From NCBI GenBank assembly GCA_963775185.1, contig CAVZIE010000032.1, forward strand, positions 124,001-188,000: a stretch of 64,000 bases of DNA. Direction: 5' to 3'. Position 1 is the first letter of the stretch; each line of letters begins with the position of its first letter. A program made the position numbers and the translations under genes. Positions 1 to 8,185 of the stretch are shown piece after piece. The notes under the pieces are model-generated. The model was not told where the DNA came from and did no database searches. It saw only the letters and a list, made by a program, of their open reading frames with translations. Source of the DNA: JAPSGB01 sp963775185. GTDB lineage: Bacteria > Myxococcota_A > Polyangia > Polyangiales > Polyangiaceae.

Positions 1-549
1 GACCGCGATCGGCGCGACCACCGGGATGAACCCCTTCTCGATCAGCTCGTGGACGATCGTCGGATCCACCCGCTCGACCTCGCCGACGCGGCCCAGGTCG
101 ACCATGATCGGCGCGCCGGCCTCGTCCTTGGCGGCGACGTGCTCGGCGCGCCGCGCGCGCATGAAGCGGTCGTCCTTGCCGCTCAACCCCACGGCGCGGC
201 CGCCGTACTTGCAGATCAGCCCGACGATGTCCTGGTTTACGCCGCCGCCGAGCACCATCTCGACCACGTCCATGGTTTCGTCGTCGGTGACGCGGAGGCC
301 GCCGCTGAACGTCGAGCGGATGCCCATGCGATCGAGCATCTTGTTGATCTGCGGGCCGCCGCCGTGCACGACCACGATCTGGATGCCCACGTAGCGCAGC
401 AGGCAGACGTCGCGCGCGAAGCTCTCCTTCAGCTCCTCGTCGACCATTGCGTGCCCGCCGTACTTCACGACGAAGGTGCGCTTGTGGAAGCGTTGGATGT
501 AGGGCAGCGCCTCGTGGAGGATCGCCGCCTTGCCGACCAGCTCGTCCAT
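1..549 (-). CDS. argB: Acetylglutamate kinase, 3' end beyond the window
   Basis: N-acetylglutamate kinase phosphorylates N-acetyl-L-glutamate, the second step of arginine synthesis in the cytoplasm. Translating the minus strand from the ATG at 549-547 gives 183 residues with no stop before the window edge; the family is about 290-300 residues, so roughly the last third is missing. Family signatures are visible: the phosphate-binding VVKYGGHAM near residue 28, the substrate-binding VVHGGGPQIN near residue 60, the FSGGLRVTDDETM segment and the VNQDIVGLI region. The start is clear because the alignment begins MDELVGKAAILHEALPYI as in other ArgB proteins. A dispersed palindrome (563-590) lies just upstream, so the promoter probably lies close to or inside that repeat. 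Identification is secure. Confidence 0.95.
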   Translation of the reverse strand, partial: MDELVGKAAILHEALPYIQRFHKRTFVVKYGGHAMVDEELKESFARDVCLLRYVGIQIVVVHGGGPQINKMLDRMGIRSTFSGGLRVTDDETMDVVEMVLGGGVNQDIVGLICKYGGRAVGLSGKDDRFMRARRAEHVAAKDEAGAPIMVDLGRVGEVERVDPTIVHELIEKGFIPVVAPIAV

Positions 550-562
550 CGCGGCGGAGCCT

Positions 563-590
563 AGTACATCGATTCACTCGAATCGACGTG
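563..590. repeat. Imperfect palindrome, copy of a dispersed element
   Basis: An ATCGATTC arm, a four-base ACTC loop and a GAATCGA arm form a hairpin starting 14 bases upstream of argB. The same arms, with a different loop, form the perfect palindrome at 26701-26730. The GC-rich sequence to its right (to about 630) resembles the sequence beside that second palindrome, so both look like copies of one mobile or REP-like element. This copy has drifted. Confidence 0.6.
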
Positions 591-811
591 GCCGCGGTCG
601 CGAGGCGACGCCGGGGGAGGGCGGCGAAGGCGCGATCCGCTTCGACCTTCGCGCAGGCCGAACCGCCCCGACGCCGCTGCGCCGACCAGGGGAGGCTGGG
701 AGAACCAGCCTGCGGACCCAATGAATCTCCTGATTTCCGGGCCGATTCGGGTGCGATGCCGCTCCATGAGGATGGCACAGGACGGGCGGAAGACTTGGGG
801 ATGGGACGGAC

Positions 812-1003
812 GAACTGGTCGCTGCGCTGATCGAGGTGCACCGCCATCTCGGCCCAGGGTTGATGGAATCCGCCCATGAGGCCTGTCGGCCTGTGTGTGC
901 GCCGAGTTGGCCAAACGAGGCCTTCGCTTCGAGCGCCAACGACCCCTGTCGATCAACTACAAGGGCGTGCACGCTGATTTTCGGATATCGCCTCGACCTC
1001 GGC
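812..1003 (+). pseudogene. GxxExxY-family protein, broken 5' and middle part
   Basis: Reading from 812 gives ELVAALIEVHRHLGPGLMES, the N-terminal signature of the GxxExxY family (TIGR04256 type, small PD-(D/E)XK-like proteins of unknown role common in environmental bacteria). A frameshift near 880-895 moves the match to CAELAKRGLRFERQRPLSIN and the YKGVHADF segment, and a second near 981 is needed to reach GYRLDL. The catalytic VVELK region and the C-terminal third are absent; after 1003 the sequence turns into short CTCGTGACCGTCGCC-like repeats (about 1015-1120). It is a relic. A second relic of the same family lies at 1930-2067, past an intact lipoprotein gene, and carries the same extra base before GGATATCG. 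Confidence 0.7.
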
Positions 1004-1126
1004 TCGTCCGATCCCGATCTCGTGACCGTCGCCGCCCATCTCGTGACCGTCGCCCGGTCACGGAATGCCGATCGGTTCACCCGATCCCGATCTCGTGACC
1101 TCGTGACCGTTGCCCCGTCACGAAGT

Positions 1127-1170
1127 GAGGGGGAGGCTCGGCGTAGCCGAGGGGGCGCTGCCGCGCCCCG
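1127..1170. repeat. 44-bp dispersed repeat, copy 1
   Basis: This 44-base segment is identical to the reverse complement of 26638-26681. It contains an internal CTCGGC-GTA-GCCGAG hairpin. It lies just upstream of the lipoprotein gene at 1207. Being identical at two places 25 kb apart in opposite orientation marks it as a dispersed, probably mobile or gene-converting, element. Confidence 0.85.
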
Positions 1171-1206
1171 CGTGCGCGCGGAGACGTCGCGCGGTATGAT
1201 CCGGGC

Positions 1207-1908
1207 ATGGGGACGGGATGGGCGGCCGGCGCTCTCGCGGTTGTCGCGATCGCGACCGTCGGATGCGGCGGCGTCGTGGAGAGCGGGGACGCCGATGGCG
1301 GCGCGGGGACGACGGGCGCCGATCCCGGCGCGGCGGATGGCGGCGGGGTGACGCCGGCGTCGTGCCCCGCGGGCGGGCCCGAGGGAAACGCGCCGCTGCT
1401 GTTCGGTCCAGCGCCCGGCGGCACCACCGACCTGTGGCGCGGCCTCGGCGAAGGCGACGGCGAGGGCGAGTCGTTCACGCTGCCGCGCGCCGGCGTGATC
1501 GATCGCGTGGTCGTGCAGATCTTCTCGGACCCCGGCGTCACGGCGTGCCGGACGCGCATCTACCGCTGGTGCGACGGGCAGCGCGTGCTGGTCTCCACCA
1601 CGGAGACGCCGGCGTCGGCGTTTCCGGTCTACATCATCGACGCGCAGCCCGGCGCCACCATGTGGGATCAGGACCTGCGCACCACGAGCATCGCCATCGA
1701 CCCTCCCGTTCCAGTCGCGGCCGGCGAAGAGGTCGAAGCCGTGTTCAGCGCCGTCGGCGGCCAGGTCTACGCCGAACAACTGGTGTCGGTCATCACGATG
1801 GGCGACGTCGAGCCCGACGCCCGCGCGGTGTTCCCCGACGAGGCCCCGGGCATCCCCGGCTACATGGACTACGACTTGGACTACCACGCGCAGATCCACC
1901 TCCGCTGA
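1207..1908 (+). CDS. Hypothetical lipoprotein, 233 aa
   Basis: I do not recognise a family. The protein has a short signal peptide ending in the lipobox TVGC, which makes Cys20 the predicted lipidation site, followed by a Gly/Ala/Asp-rich linker to about residue 60. The remainder is a compact domain with alternating hydrophobic residues that looks like an all-beta fold, and the two Cys residues in the TACRTRIYRWCDG stretch could form a disulfide. It is probably anchored in the cell envelope and exposed to periplasm or surface. It sits alone between two broken GxxExxY fragments and dispersed repeats, so it may have been inserted or is simply the one gene maintained in a decaying stretch. The start at 1207 is the only one that gives a signal peptide. 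Confidence 0.75.
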   Translation: MGTGWAAGALAVVAIATVGCGGVVESGDADGGAGTTGADPGAADGGGVTPASCPAGGPEGNAPLLFGPAPGGTTDLWRGLGEGDGEGESFTLPRAGVIDRVVVQIFSDPGVTACRTRIYRWCDGQRVLVSTTETPASAFPVYIIDAQPGATMWDQDLRTTSIAIDPPVPVAAGEEVEAVFSAVGGQVYAEQLVSVITMGDVEPDARAVFPDEAPGIPGYMDYDLDYHAQIHLR

Positions 1909-1929
1909 AGCGAGATCGCGTCGGCGCAC

Positions 1930-2067
1930 AGACTTCACTTCGAGCGACAGCGACCGCCGCCGATCACCTGCAAGGGCGCGCACCTTGATTTTCGGATATC
2001 GCCTCGACCTCGTCGTTGGACATCGCATCCTCCTCGAGCTGAAGGCGCTTGCAACGGCTCACGCCTG
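1930..2067 (+). pseudogene. GxxExxY-family protein, second broken fragment
   Basis: The stretch reads LHFERQRPPPITCKGAHLDF, then after a shift GYRLDLVVGHRILLELKA and ATAHA before a stop. These are the middle and catalytic VELK-type regions of the GxxExxY family. The N-terminal third is missing, and the stop comes about 50 residues before the usual end. A 27-base segment (1986-2012) is identical to 975-1001 in the first relic, including the frame-breaking base. The two therefore share an already broken ancestor or were homogenised later. Confidence 0.65.
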
Positions 2068-2104
2068 AATGCCGAAGTCCGTGGAAACCTTCCGCCCTTC
2101 CTGT

Positions 2105-2186
2105 GGGCGGGCGGACATTGGAAGCGGGGATAACCGGTTATGCGGGGTGTACGTGTCCATGCCCGGTGCGTCGTCGACGGTGATCG
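2105..2186 (+). repeat. 82-bp direct repeat, copy 1
   Basis: This segment recurs at 2242-2323 with only a few mismatches, a spacing of 137 bases. Each copy contains the perfect 12-bp palindrome ATAACCGGTTAT (first copy near 2131). I see no coding sequence that explains it. Confidence 0.8.
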
Positions 2187-2241
2187 GGCCGCAAGTATGC
2201 GGAAGCTCGTCGCGCCGTGCGGGCTTTCACGCGCGCGAGCT

Positions 2242-2323
2242 GGGCGGGCGGACATTGGAAGGGGGGATAACCGGTTATGCGGGGTGTACGTGTCCATGCG
2301 CGGTGCGTCGTCGACGGTGATCG
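2242..2323 (+). repeat. 82-bp direct repeat, copy 2
   Basis: Second copy of the repeat at 2105-2186. It contains the same ATAACCGGTTAT palindrome and ends where the VapC-like relic begins. Confidence 0.8.
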
Positions 2324-2324
2324 C

Positions 2325-2472
2325 GCGAATCGCGGTCATCGACGACTTCCGGCGCGGACCGCGCCAGTTCACGGACTATCTGATCGACCGTGGCAACGTC
2401 GCCGCGGGATGCGAGCACACCGTGACCTTCGACAAGAAGCTCGGGACGGCGGCGATCTTCCGCGTCCTGCGC
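2325..2472 (+). pseudogene. VapC-type PIN-domain toxin, C-terminal relic
   Basis: One frame reads RIAVIDDFRRGPRQFTDYLI, then DRGNVAAGC and TVTFDKKLGTAAIFRVL. This matches the C-terminal part of VapC-family PIN ribonucleases (the D-F/Y-x-D-x-L-I helix followed by AAGC and TFDKK). The N-terminal catalytic Asp region and any VapB antitoxin are missing; the 82-bp repeat abuts it directly. It looks like the tail of a toxin gene lost when the repeat arrived. The match is short, so the call is moderate. Confidence 0.5.
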
Positions 2473-2692
2473 CGATCGCGGTTCCGCGCCGCGCCGCCTC
2501 GGCCTTCGCGGAGGCCGAACCGCCCGACGACCGCGGCGCCTGCCTGCGGGCGGCAGGTCCGTCGCGACGCTTGCGCTGTCGACCGGTCTGGCCCCCGACC
2601 CGCTGTCGGGGCGAGAGCGCTCCCGGGTCGAGGCCGCGGGTCCCGGGTCCCGGCGATGCGCCCATCGTCGCGGGCCTGACGCGGCGCCGCTG

Positions 2693-2712
2693 TTCCGCGC
2701 CGGACCGGCAAA
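2693..2712 (-). repeat. 20-bp dispersed repeat, copy in minus orientation
   Basis: Reverse complement reads TTTGCCGGTCCGGCGCGGAA, the exact consensus of a short repeat found in several intergenic gaps of this window. It contains the near-palindrome GCCGG-T-CCGGC. It lies 57 bases upstream of the glycogen-synthase-like gene. Confidence 0.85.
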
Positions 2713-2768
2713 TCCCGAGGGCCGACGGGGGCGCTTCCAGGACGGGTCTGTGCTACAGCCGTCCCCCG

Positions 2769-4208
2769 ATGGATATCCTGATGGTTGCGGCGGAGCTCGC
2801 GCCGTGGGTCGCCGAGACCGACGCGGCCGCGGCGGTCGCCGCGCTGGCCAAGTCCGTGCGCCAACTCGGGCACGACGTCACGGTGGCAGTGCCCCGCTAC
2901 CCGGGCTTCGAGGCCGGCGGGCTCCTGGTCGCGCGGCGGCTCACGCCGCTGCCGCTGCCGGGCGGTGGCGAGGTCACCGTGTTCGACGGCCAGCTGCCCA
3001 GCGGCGTCGGCCTGGTGCTGTTCGACGCGCCGCTGCTGTTCGATCGCCCGGGCGTCTACGGCGAAGGCGGCGAGGACTATCCGGACAACGCCAAGCGCTT
3101 CGGCGTGCTCGGGCGGGCGGCGGCCGCGTACGTCCGCCAGCGCGCGCAGCAGGGCCAGGCATTCGACGTGCTGCACCTGTTCGACTGGCCGGCGGCGCTG
3201 GTTCCGCTGGCGCTGGCGAGCTCCCCGGGCGCTACCGTACCCAGCGTCCTCACGCTCCACGACGTCCGGCGCAAGGCGATCTTCCCCGCCAAGGAGCTCG
3301 AATCGCTGGGCATCTCGCGGGAGATCGCGTCGGCCGGCCACGACAAGCCCGGTTCGCGCATCGACGTGCTCGCTCTCGGCGTCGCGCACGCCGACACCCT
3401 GACGGCGCCATCGCCCGCGTACGCCGCGGAGATGCTCGACGAGAGCCGCTCGGGGACGCTCGCGGCGGCGCTGGCCGCGGCCGGCAAGCCCGTCATCGGC
3501 GTGCTCGAGGGCGTCGACTACGCGATCCACAACCCGGCCACCGATCCGCTCCTGGCGTCGCGCTACGACGCGGAGGATGCGTCGAACCGGGGCCGCTCGC
3601 GCACGGCAGTGCTGCGCGAGCTGGGTCTGCCGCTCGACTCCGCGCTGCCGCTGGTCGCCGCGATCGCCGAGCCGGGGCACGATCACGGCTTCGACCTGGT
3701 GGCGGCCGCGCTGCCGGCGATGCTGAAGAACGAGCTCGTGCTGATCGTCGCCGGGCGCGGCGCGGCCGGTCTGGATGGCAAGCTGGCGAGCGCCCGCGAC
3801 CGTCACGCGGATCGCTTCGCGGTCGTGGAGACGCCGGACCAGGCGTTCAGCCACCGGCTGCTCGCGGCAGCGGACCTGATGATCCTTCCGGCGCGGCACG
3901 ACGCTTCGGGAAGGCGCGCCATGATCGCGCAGCGCTACGGCGCCGTGCCGGTGGCGCACGCGGTCGGCGCCGTGCGCGACGTGGTCGTCGATTGCGATAC
4001 GGAGCTCGAGACCGGAACTGGTTTCCTGTTCGACGACGCGTCTTCGAAGGCGCTGGTCGGTGCGCTCGCGCGCGGGCTTTCGGCGTTCGGCTCGCCGGGC
4101 TGGGCGAAGCTGCGCCGGCGCGTGATGCGCCTCGACGTGGGCTGGGATCGCCCTGCCCGCCGCTACCTGTCGATCTACCGTCAGACGCTCGGCGCGACGG
4201 CCGCCTGA
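2769..4208 (+). CDS. Glycogen/starch synthase-like protein, probably inactive (GT5 fold)
   Basis: At 479 aa it has the length and two-domain layout of bacterial GlgA, which adds glucose from ADP-glucose to glycogen. Shared landmarks are the opening MDILMVAAELAPWV, the DVLHLFDWPAAL segment near residue 135, the GVLEGVDYAIHNPATDP stretch near 245 and RYGAVPVA near 395. The catalytic positions have changed. The ADP-binding KTGG near residue 15 is replaced by AETD; HAHDW has become HLFDW; the Arg and Lys of the usual RLxxQKG motif are gone (AEPGHDHG); and the RFEPCGL motif has become RHDASGR, losing the catalytic Glu. I infer a pseudoenzyme or an enzyme with a very different substrate. No glgB, glgC or glgP is nearby. 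It ends convergently, overlapping the minus-strand gene at 4181 by 28 bases. The ATG at 2769 is preferred because the family alignment starts there. Confidence 0.8.
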   Translation: MDILMVAAELAPWVAETDAAAAVAALAKSVRQLGHDVTVAVPRYPGFEAGGLLVARRLTPLPLPGGGEVTVFDGQLPSGVGLVLFDAPLLFDRPGVYGEGGEDYPDNAKRFGVLGRAAAAYVRQRAQQGQAFDVLHLFDWPAALVPLALASSPGATVPSVLTLHDVRRKAIFPAKELESLGISREIASAGHDKPGSRIDVLALGVAHADTLTAPSPAYAAEMLDESRSGTLAAALAAAGKPVIGVLEGVDYAIHNPATDPLLASRYDAEDASNRGRSRTAVLRELGLPLDSALPLVAAIAEPGHDHGFDLVAAALPAMLKNELVLIVAGRGAAGLDGKLASARDRHADRFAVVETPDQAFSHRLLAAADLMILPARHDASGRRAMIAQRYGAVPVAHAVGAVRDVVVDCDTELETGTGFLFDDASSKALVGALARGLSAFGSPGWAKLRRRVMRLDVGWDRPARRYLSIYRQTLGATAA

Positions 4209-5083
4209 GCCGCGCCGGCGTCGTCGACAGGCACGGACGCCGCGAGCCGGAGCGCCTGGGCGAGCCAGATCGCGCGGAGCGCGACCAGCGTCACGGCGAC
4301 GGCCTGGTGCACCAGCACCACCGAAGCGAGCCGCCACGCCTGACCGCGCTCGACGTGGAGCGCGCCGACGGCCATGGCGGCGCCGATCACCGCCGCCACG
4401 CTCCACAGCGCGGGCACGAGCCAGCCGCTGAGCGCCGTGAGGGCGCGGCGGCGGAACAATCCTGCGGCGATCCGCATCGCGTCGCGCGCGCGACTCCGGT
4501 GTCGCACCAGCGTTGCCCGGGCGAGATCGGCGTAGATGCCCACGAGCAGCACGCCGACCGCGCCCAGGGCGGCGACGCCGAGCGTCACCAGATCCGCCGC
4601 GCGCACGTCCATGCGTTCGCTCGCCAGCGAGTGCGCGGCCCAGGCCGCGAGCGTGGCGAGCAGCAGCACGAGGCCCTGCAGGAGCACGGCGAGACCGGCG
4701 ACGAGGATCAGTCCCGGGACGTGCTCGAGCGCGCGGCCGGTCCACGCCGCTGGGCGGAGCTTGCCCTCGTCGGAGAGCGCGACCAGCAAGAGTGCCAGGG
4801 GCACGAGGCCGAGCACGCCCATCACGACGAACGTCCACGCCGATTGATGCAGCGCGGCCCTGAGCGCGCGCGCGCTGGTGCGCACCGCTTCGATCAAGAC
4901 GACCCCGCCCGGCTCGAACAGCGCGGCGTCTCCGCCCGGGAGTGAGCCGACGCCGCCGCCCATGAGCGCGGCGGCCAGCGGGCCCGCCGCCAGCCACGCC
5001 GCGACGGCGCGCCACAGCCAGATCAGCGTGATCGCGCCGGGCCGGTGGCGTGCGCGGATCGCAGCGGGATCACGCGGCGTCAT
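4181..5083 (-). CDS. Multi-pass membrane protein, 300 aa
   Basis: No family is recognised. Several long hydrophobic stretches are visible: residues about 15-40 (IWLWRAVAAWLAAGPLAAAL), 85-110 (FVVMGVLGLVPLALLLVAL), 128-155, 170-195 and 230-280, giving about six inner-membrane segments with few charged residues in them. It starts with ATG at 5083, whose first bases overlap the stop of the M1 peptidase gene (ATGA, 5080-5083), so the two are likely translationally coupled and transcribed together. The pairing suggests a role in assembling, anchoring or supporting the peptidase, but nothing in the sequence proves that. It resembles the generic permease-like membrane partners often found beside envelope peptidases. 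Confidence 0.75.
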   Translation of the reverse strand: MTPRDPAAIRARHRPGAITLIWLWRAVAAWLAAGPLAAALMGGGVGSLPGGDAALFEPGGVVLIEAVRTSARALRAALHQSAWTFVVMGVLGLVPLALLLVALSDEGKLRPAAWTGRALEHVPGLILVAGLAVLLQGLVLLLATLAAWAAHSLASERMDVRAADLVTLGVAALGAVGVLLVGIYADLARATLVRHRSRARDAMRIAAGLFRRRALTALSGWLVPALWSVAAVIGAAMAVGALHVERGQAWRLASVVLVHQAVAVTLVALRAIWLAQALRLAASVPVDDAGAAQAAVAPSV

Positions 5084-7176
5084 GGCGCAAGCGCTCCCAG
5101 CAACAATTGCCCGGCGTAGATCGCGCGCTCGAGCGTGCGGGACGGCCCGGCGCGGTGGCGGCGTTGGGCGTTGTCGAGCAGCGAGTCGTCGATCGAGACC
5201 CGACGCTCGGGATCGACGACCGCCGAGACCAGCGGGCGCGATCCCTTGTAGTCGATGCTCGTCCACTGCTCCCGACCGTTCCAGTGCTTTCGCACGTGCT
5301 GGCCGTCGTCGGTCACGAGATCGACGTCGACCGGGAACGCGAGATCGCCGTGGCGGAAGACGAGGACGCGGCCGACCCACTGCGCCGGCGGGAGATCCGG
5401 TGGCGTCGGTACGAGCTCGCGGCCGCTCTTGCGGTCGAACACGCCTGCTGGGCGGCCCGCGGGCGCGCTCTGCAGATCGCGGGCCACGTAGTCTACCCAG
5501 CCACGCTCGAACAACGCACGCTCGAGATTCTGCGCGGCCTCGTCGCCGAGCACCTCGCGCATCACGGCGATGAAGTGGCGCGGCCCCGGGTGCTCGAAGC
5601 GGTAGCGGCGCGCGTAGCGCCCGAGCGCGCCGAGCACGCGCTGCTTGCCGTAGACGCCGGCGAGCGTGTTCATGATCACGCCCGTGCGCGCGTAGACGAG
5701 CGCGCCCATGTGCGTGAAGCTGGCGAACTGCGCGGCGGGCAGCGCGACAACCTGATCGTGGCCGTATGCGATGGCGATCGAGCGACGCAGGGCCTCGTCG
5801 GACAACGACAGGCCGGGCAACGCGACCAGCGATGCATCGCCGTAGTGTGCGCGCATCGCGCAGGCCTCGGCGAACGTGTTCAGTCCCTCGTCCAGGAACG
5901 GCCAGGCGTGCTCGTCGGTGCCGACGAGTCCGTAGAACCACTGGTGACCGAGCTCGTGGATCGTGACGTCCTCGACCGCGCGGACCCCGAGGTAGTCTGC
6001 ATACCAAGGCCCGCCGGTGGTGATCAGCGTCGGGTACTCCATGCCGCCGGCGTTGCGGGCGTACTCCGGGGGATGCACCACCGTCAGCGTCGGGTACGGA
6101 TACTTACCGAACAGGCGACTGAAGTAGGGCAGCGCGAAGCGCAAGGCGTCGAGCTCGCTGTCGGCGTTGCGCTCGTGACCGGGCGGATACAAGAGCTGAA
6201 CGTCGACGCCGTCGATGCGCTCGCGGCGTTGCTTGAACCGGTCCCACGCGGTCCAGGCAAAGTCGTGCACGCTGTCGATCTCGTAACGATCCACGCGCCG
6301 GTCGCCGGTCACACGGCTGGAGACGCGCACGCCCGTGGCGCCGACGGTCATGGACGCCGGGACGTCGAGCGTCACCGCGTAGTGGCCGTAGTCCGCGTAG
6401 AACTCGCTCTGCGCGTTGAAAGCAAAATGTACCCAGGTGCCGTCGGCCTCGCGCCGCGCGAGCTTGGGAAACCACTGGCCGGCCATGACGAACGACCCGG
6501 CGTACCCGGTGCGCTCGACAATCGCAGGCAAGCGCTCGTCCCATGTGACGTCGATCGTCACGTTTTGCGACGGCGCCACGGGCTCCGGCAGCGGCACGCG
6601 GATGTCGGTCTGGTCGTCTGCATCCCCCGGGCTGTGCTTGTCCGCGGCCGGCCACAGGTCAGCCCCTCCAAGCTCGCGGACCGACAGCTTCTTGACGTCG
6701 ATGTAGCCCCAGTCGCTCGCCTTGTCGCCGCTCCGCCCGCCACCGAACGGCGAGCGCAGGAACAGCGTCCGGTCGTTCTTGAAGGCGTTCATGTACAGGT
6801 GGAGCCACAGCTCGTGTGCGGGCTCCGTCGAGGCGTTGCGCCAGCGGATCGTCGCCTTGCCGGTGATGGTGCGCGCCTTGGCGTCGAAGCGCGCGTGCAT
6901 GTCGTAGGACGCGACGTCGTCGGCGTGCGCTGGCAGCGAGCTGTCTGTGTCGTAGCGCGGTCCCACGTCGCGCGGTGGCGCATCGGGGCGCAGGCTCTGG
7001 ACCGGGGCAGGGGGCGGCGGCGCCGGTGCCGACGCCGCCGCCGACGCCGCCGAGACCGCGGCTGCGGGCAAGACCCGGTCCGCGGCTGCGCGCATGGCCG
7101 TGAGCCCCAGCGCGGCGGCGACGATCCCCGCCGCGATCTCGACGAGAGCGCTGCCGCGGGTGCGGCGGGACGTCAT
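5080..7176 (-). CDS. M1-family zinc aminopeptidase, membrane-anchored
   Basis: Zinc metallopeptidase of the M1 family that trims N-terminal residues from peptides, here probably outside the cytoplasm. The zinc site is complete: HELGH near residue 407 followed 18 residues later by the third ligand in FLDEGLN, with GGMEYP standing in for the usual GAMEN substrate motif about 35 residues before. A hydrophobic N-terminal segment (about 10-35) looks like a signal anchor, followed by a Pro/Ala linker, then the beta-rich M1 N-terminal domain (SYDMHARFDAKARTITGKA). At 698 aa it is of ordinary size. The ATG at 7176 is chosen over upstream in-frame codons because it overlaps the stop of the preceding gene as ATGA (7173-7176) and starts right before the anchor. 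The downstream membrane protein overlaps in the same way. Confidence 0.9.
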   Translation of the reverse strand: MTSRRTRGSALVEIAAGIVAAALGLTAMRAAADRVLPAAAVSAASAAASAPAPPPPAPVQSLRPDAPPRDVGPRYDTDSSLPAHADDVASYDMHARFDAKARTITGKATIRWRNASTEPAHELWLHLYMNAFKNDRTLFLRSPFGGGRSGDKASDWGYIDVKKLSVRELGGADLWPAADKHSPGDADDQTDIRVPLPEPVAPSQNVTIDVTWDERLPAIVERTGYAGSFVMAGQWFPKLARREADGTWVHFAFNAQSEFYADYGHYAVTLDVPASMTVGATGVRVSSRVTGDRRVDRYEIDSVHDFAWTAWDRFKQRRERIDGVDVQLLYPPGHERNADSELDALRFALPYFSRLFGKYPYPTLTVVHPPEYARNAGGMEYPTLITTGGPWYADYLGVRAVEDVTIHELGHQWFYGLVGTDEHAWPFLDEGLNTFAEACAMRAHYGDASLVALPGLSLSDEALRRSIAIAYGHDQVVALPAAQFASFTHMGALVYARTGVIMNTLAGVYGKQRVLGALGRYARRYRFEHPGPRHFIAVMREVLGDEAAQNLERALFERGWVDYVARDLQSAPAGRPAGVFDRKSGRELVPTPPDLPPAQWVGRVLVFRHGDLAFPVDVDLVTDDGQHVRKHWNGREQWTSIDYKGSRPLVSAVVDPERRVSIDDSLLDNAQRRHRAGPSRTLERAIYAGQLLLGALAP

Positions 7177-8165
7177 CCGCCGGGCTCGAGCGAGATCACG
7201 CGTTGCTCGAGCAGCGTGAACATGATGCGCAAGGCATCGAGCCGCGTCATCCCGCTGATGTCGAGGATCTCCTCGATGCTGGACGCACCGTCCACGAGCG
7301 AGAGCAGGAATCCGGCGCGGTGGTCGAGCGAGAGCCATCGGATCTGATCGTTTGGCGTGGCGACGCTCGGGATCTGCGTGAGCTGACCGAGGCGCGCGGC
7401 GTACATCTGCGTCAGCACCTCGCGACAACTCTCGGCGTAGCGTGTCGCTTCGATGTGCTGCGGGGACGTCTCGAGGATGCTCTCGGCGATCACGAGCGCG
7501 CCGGTGAAGTCGCCCATGGCGTAGCGATCCTTCATGTCCGCCAGCGACGTATCGGAATCCGTGTCGGCGTTCGCGTCGGAGATATCCAGCTCGAGCTCGG
7601 GCAGTTCGACCTGGTCCGGCGGCTCTCCGCCCGCGGAGCCGAAGTCCGGCGGCGAGTGCGACTCGTCGAGCTCGAGCATCAGGTCGTCCTGGCTCGGCAT
7701 CCGCGGCGCCTGGCGCGCACGTGGTGGTGGCGCGGTCGGGGCGTCGGGGCCGGCGAAGCGGTGGGCTCCCGAGGAGTCACGCCGCTCGCCGTGGGTCGGC
7801 AGCGAGTGCTCGCTCAGCTTGCGCGCCGGGCCGGCGAGGGGCTGCGCCGGCGGCGGTGCGCTCGGCAGCGTCGGCACGCCGTCGTCCGGCTGCGCGACGC
7901 GCACCGCGCGCTCCAGCGCCGGCGGCGCGCCCAGCTCCGCGGCGTCGGCGGCCGCCATCAGCTCGGCGGCGAAATCCTCGGGGGGCAAGCTCGGGATCGC
8001 CGTGACGCGGTCGCGCGAGTCGTCGTGCTCGCCGTCGAAGGCGTGCGCAGCGACGATCTCGCCGCTCTCGTCGAGCGGCTGGTCGTCGTCCCAGCTCGCG
8101 TCGATGTCGTCGATCTGCGGCGGCATCGATTCGGGCAGGGAGCTATGACGATCGTCCTGGGCCAT
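7173..8165 (-). CDS. Hypothetical acidic protein with C-terminal LSxxDG module
   Basis: The first two thirds (about residues 1-215) are acidic, low in complexity and rich in Pro, Ser and Asp, so probably disordered. Residues about 210-265 look helical and TPR-like (DMKDRYAMGDFTGALVIAES). The last 60 residues hold a small module with the pattern F-L-L-S-L-V-D-G followed by SSIEEILDISGM and TLLEQRVI. The DnaJ-TPR protein two genes upstream has a closely similar module at its N-terminus, which suggests a shared partner. It begins 20 bases after dnaK and its stop overlaps the peptidase start. Location is cytoplasmic. No enzyme motif is seen, so a regulatory or scaffolding role in the DnaK neighbourhood is inferred only. 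Confidence 0.7.
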   Translation of the reverse strand: MAQDDRHSSLPESMPPQIDDIDASWDDDQPLDESGEIVAAHAFDGEHDDSRDRVTAIPSLPPEDFAAELMAAADAAELGAPPALERAVRVAQPDDGVPTLPSAPPPAQPLAGPARKLSEHSLPTHGERRDSSGAHRFAGPDAPTAPPPRARQAPRMPSQDDLMLELDESHSPPDFGSAGGEPPDQVELPELELDISDANADTDSDTSLADMKDRYAMGDFTGALVIAESILETSPQHIEATRYAESCREVLTQMYAARLGQLTQIPSVATPNDQIRWLSLDHRAGFLLSLVDGASSIEEILDISGMTRLDALRIMFTLLEQRVISLEPGG

Positions 8166-8185
8166 TCACGCCTGCGTCCCGTGTC

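Noticed and set aside
2376..5015. An 879-codon minus-strand frame across the glycogen-synthase-like gene
   Set aside because: Arg-rich composition and opposite to a frame with clear family landmarks; a GC artefact.
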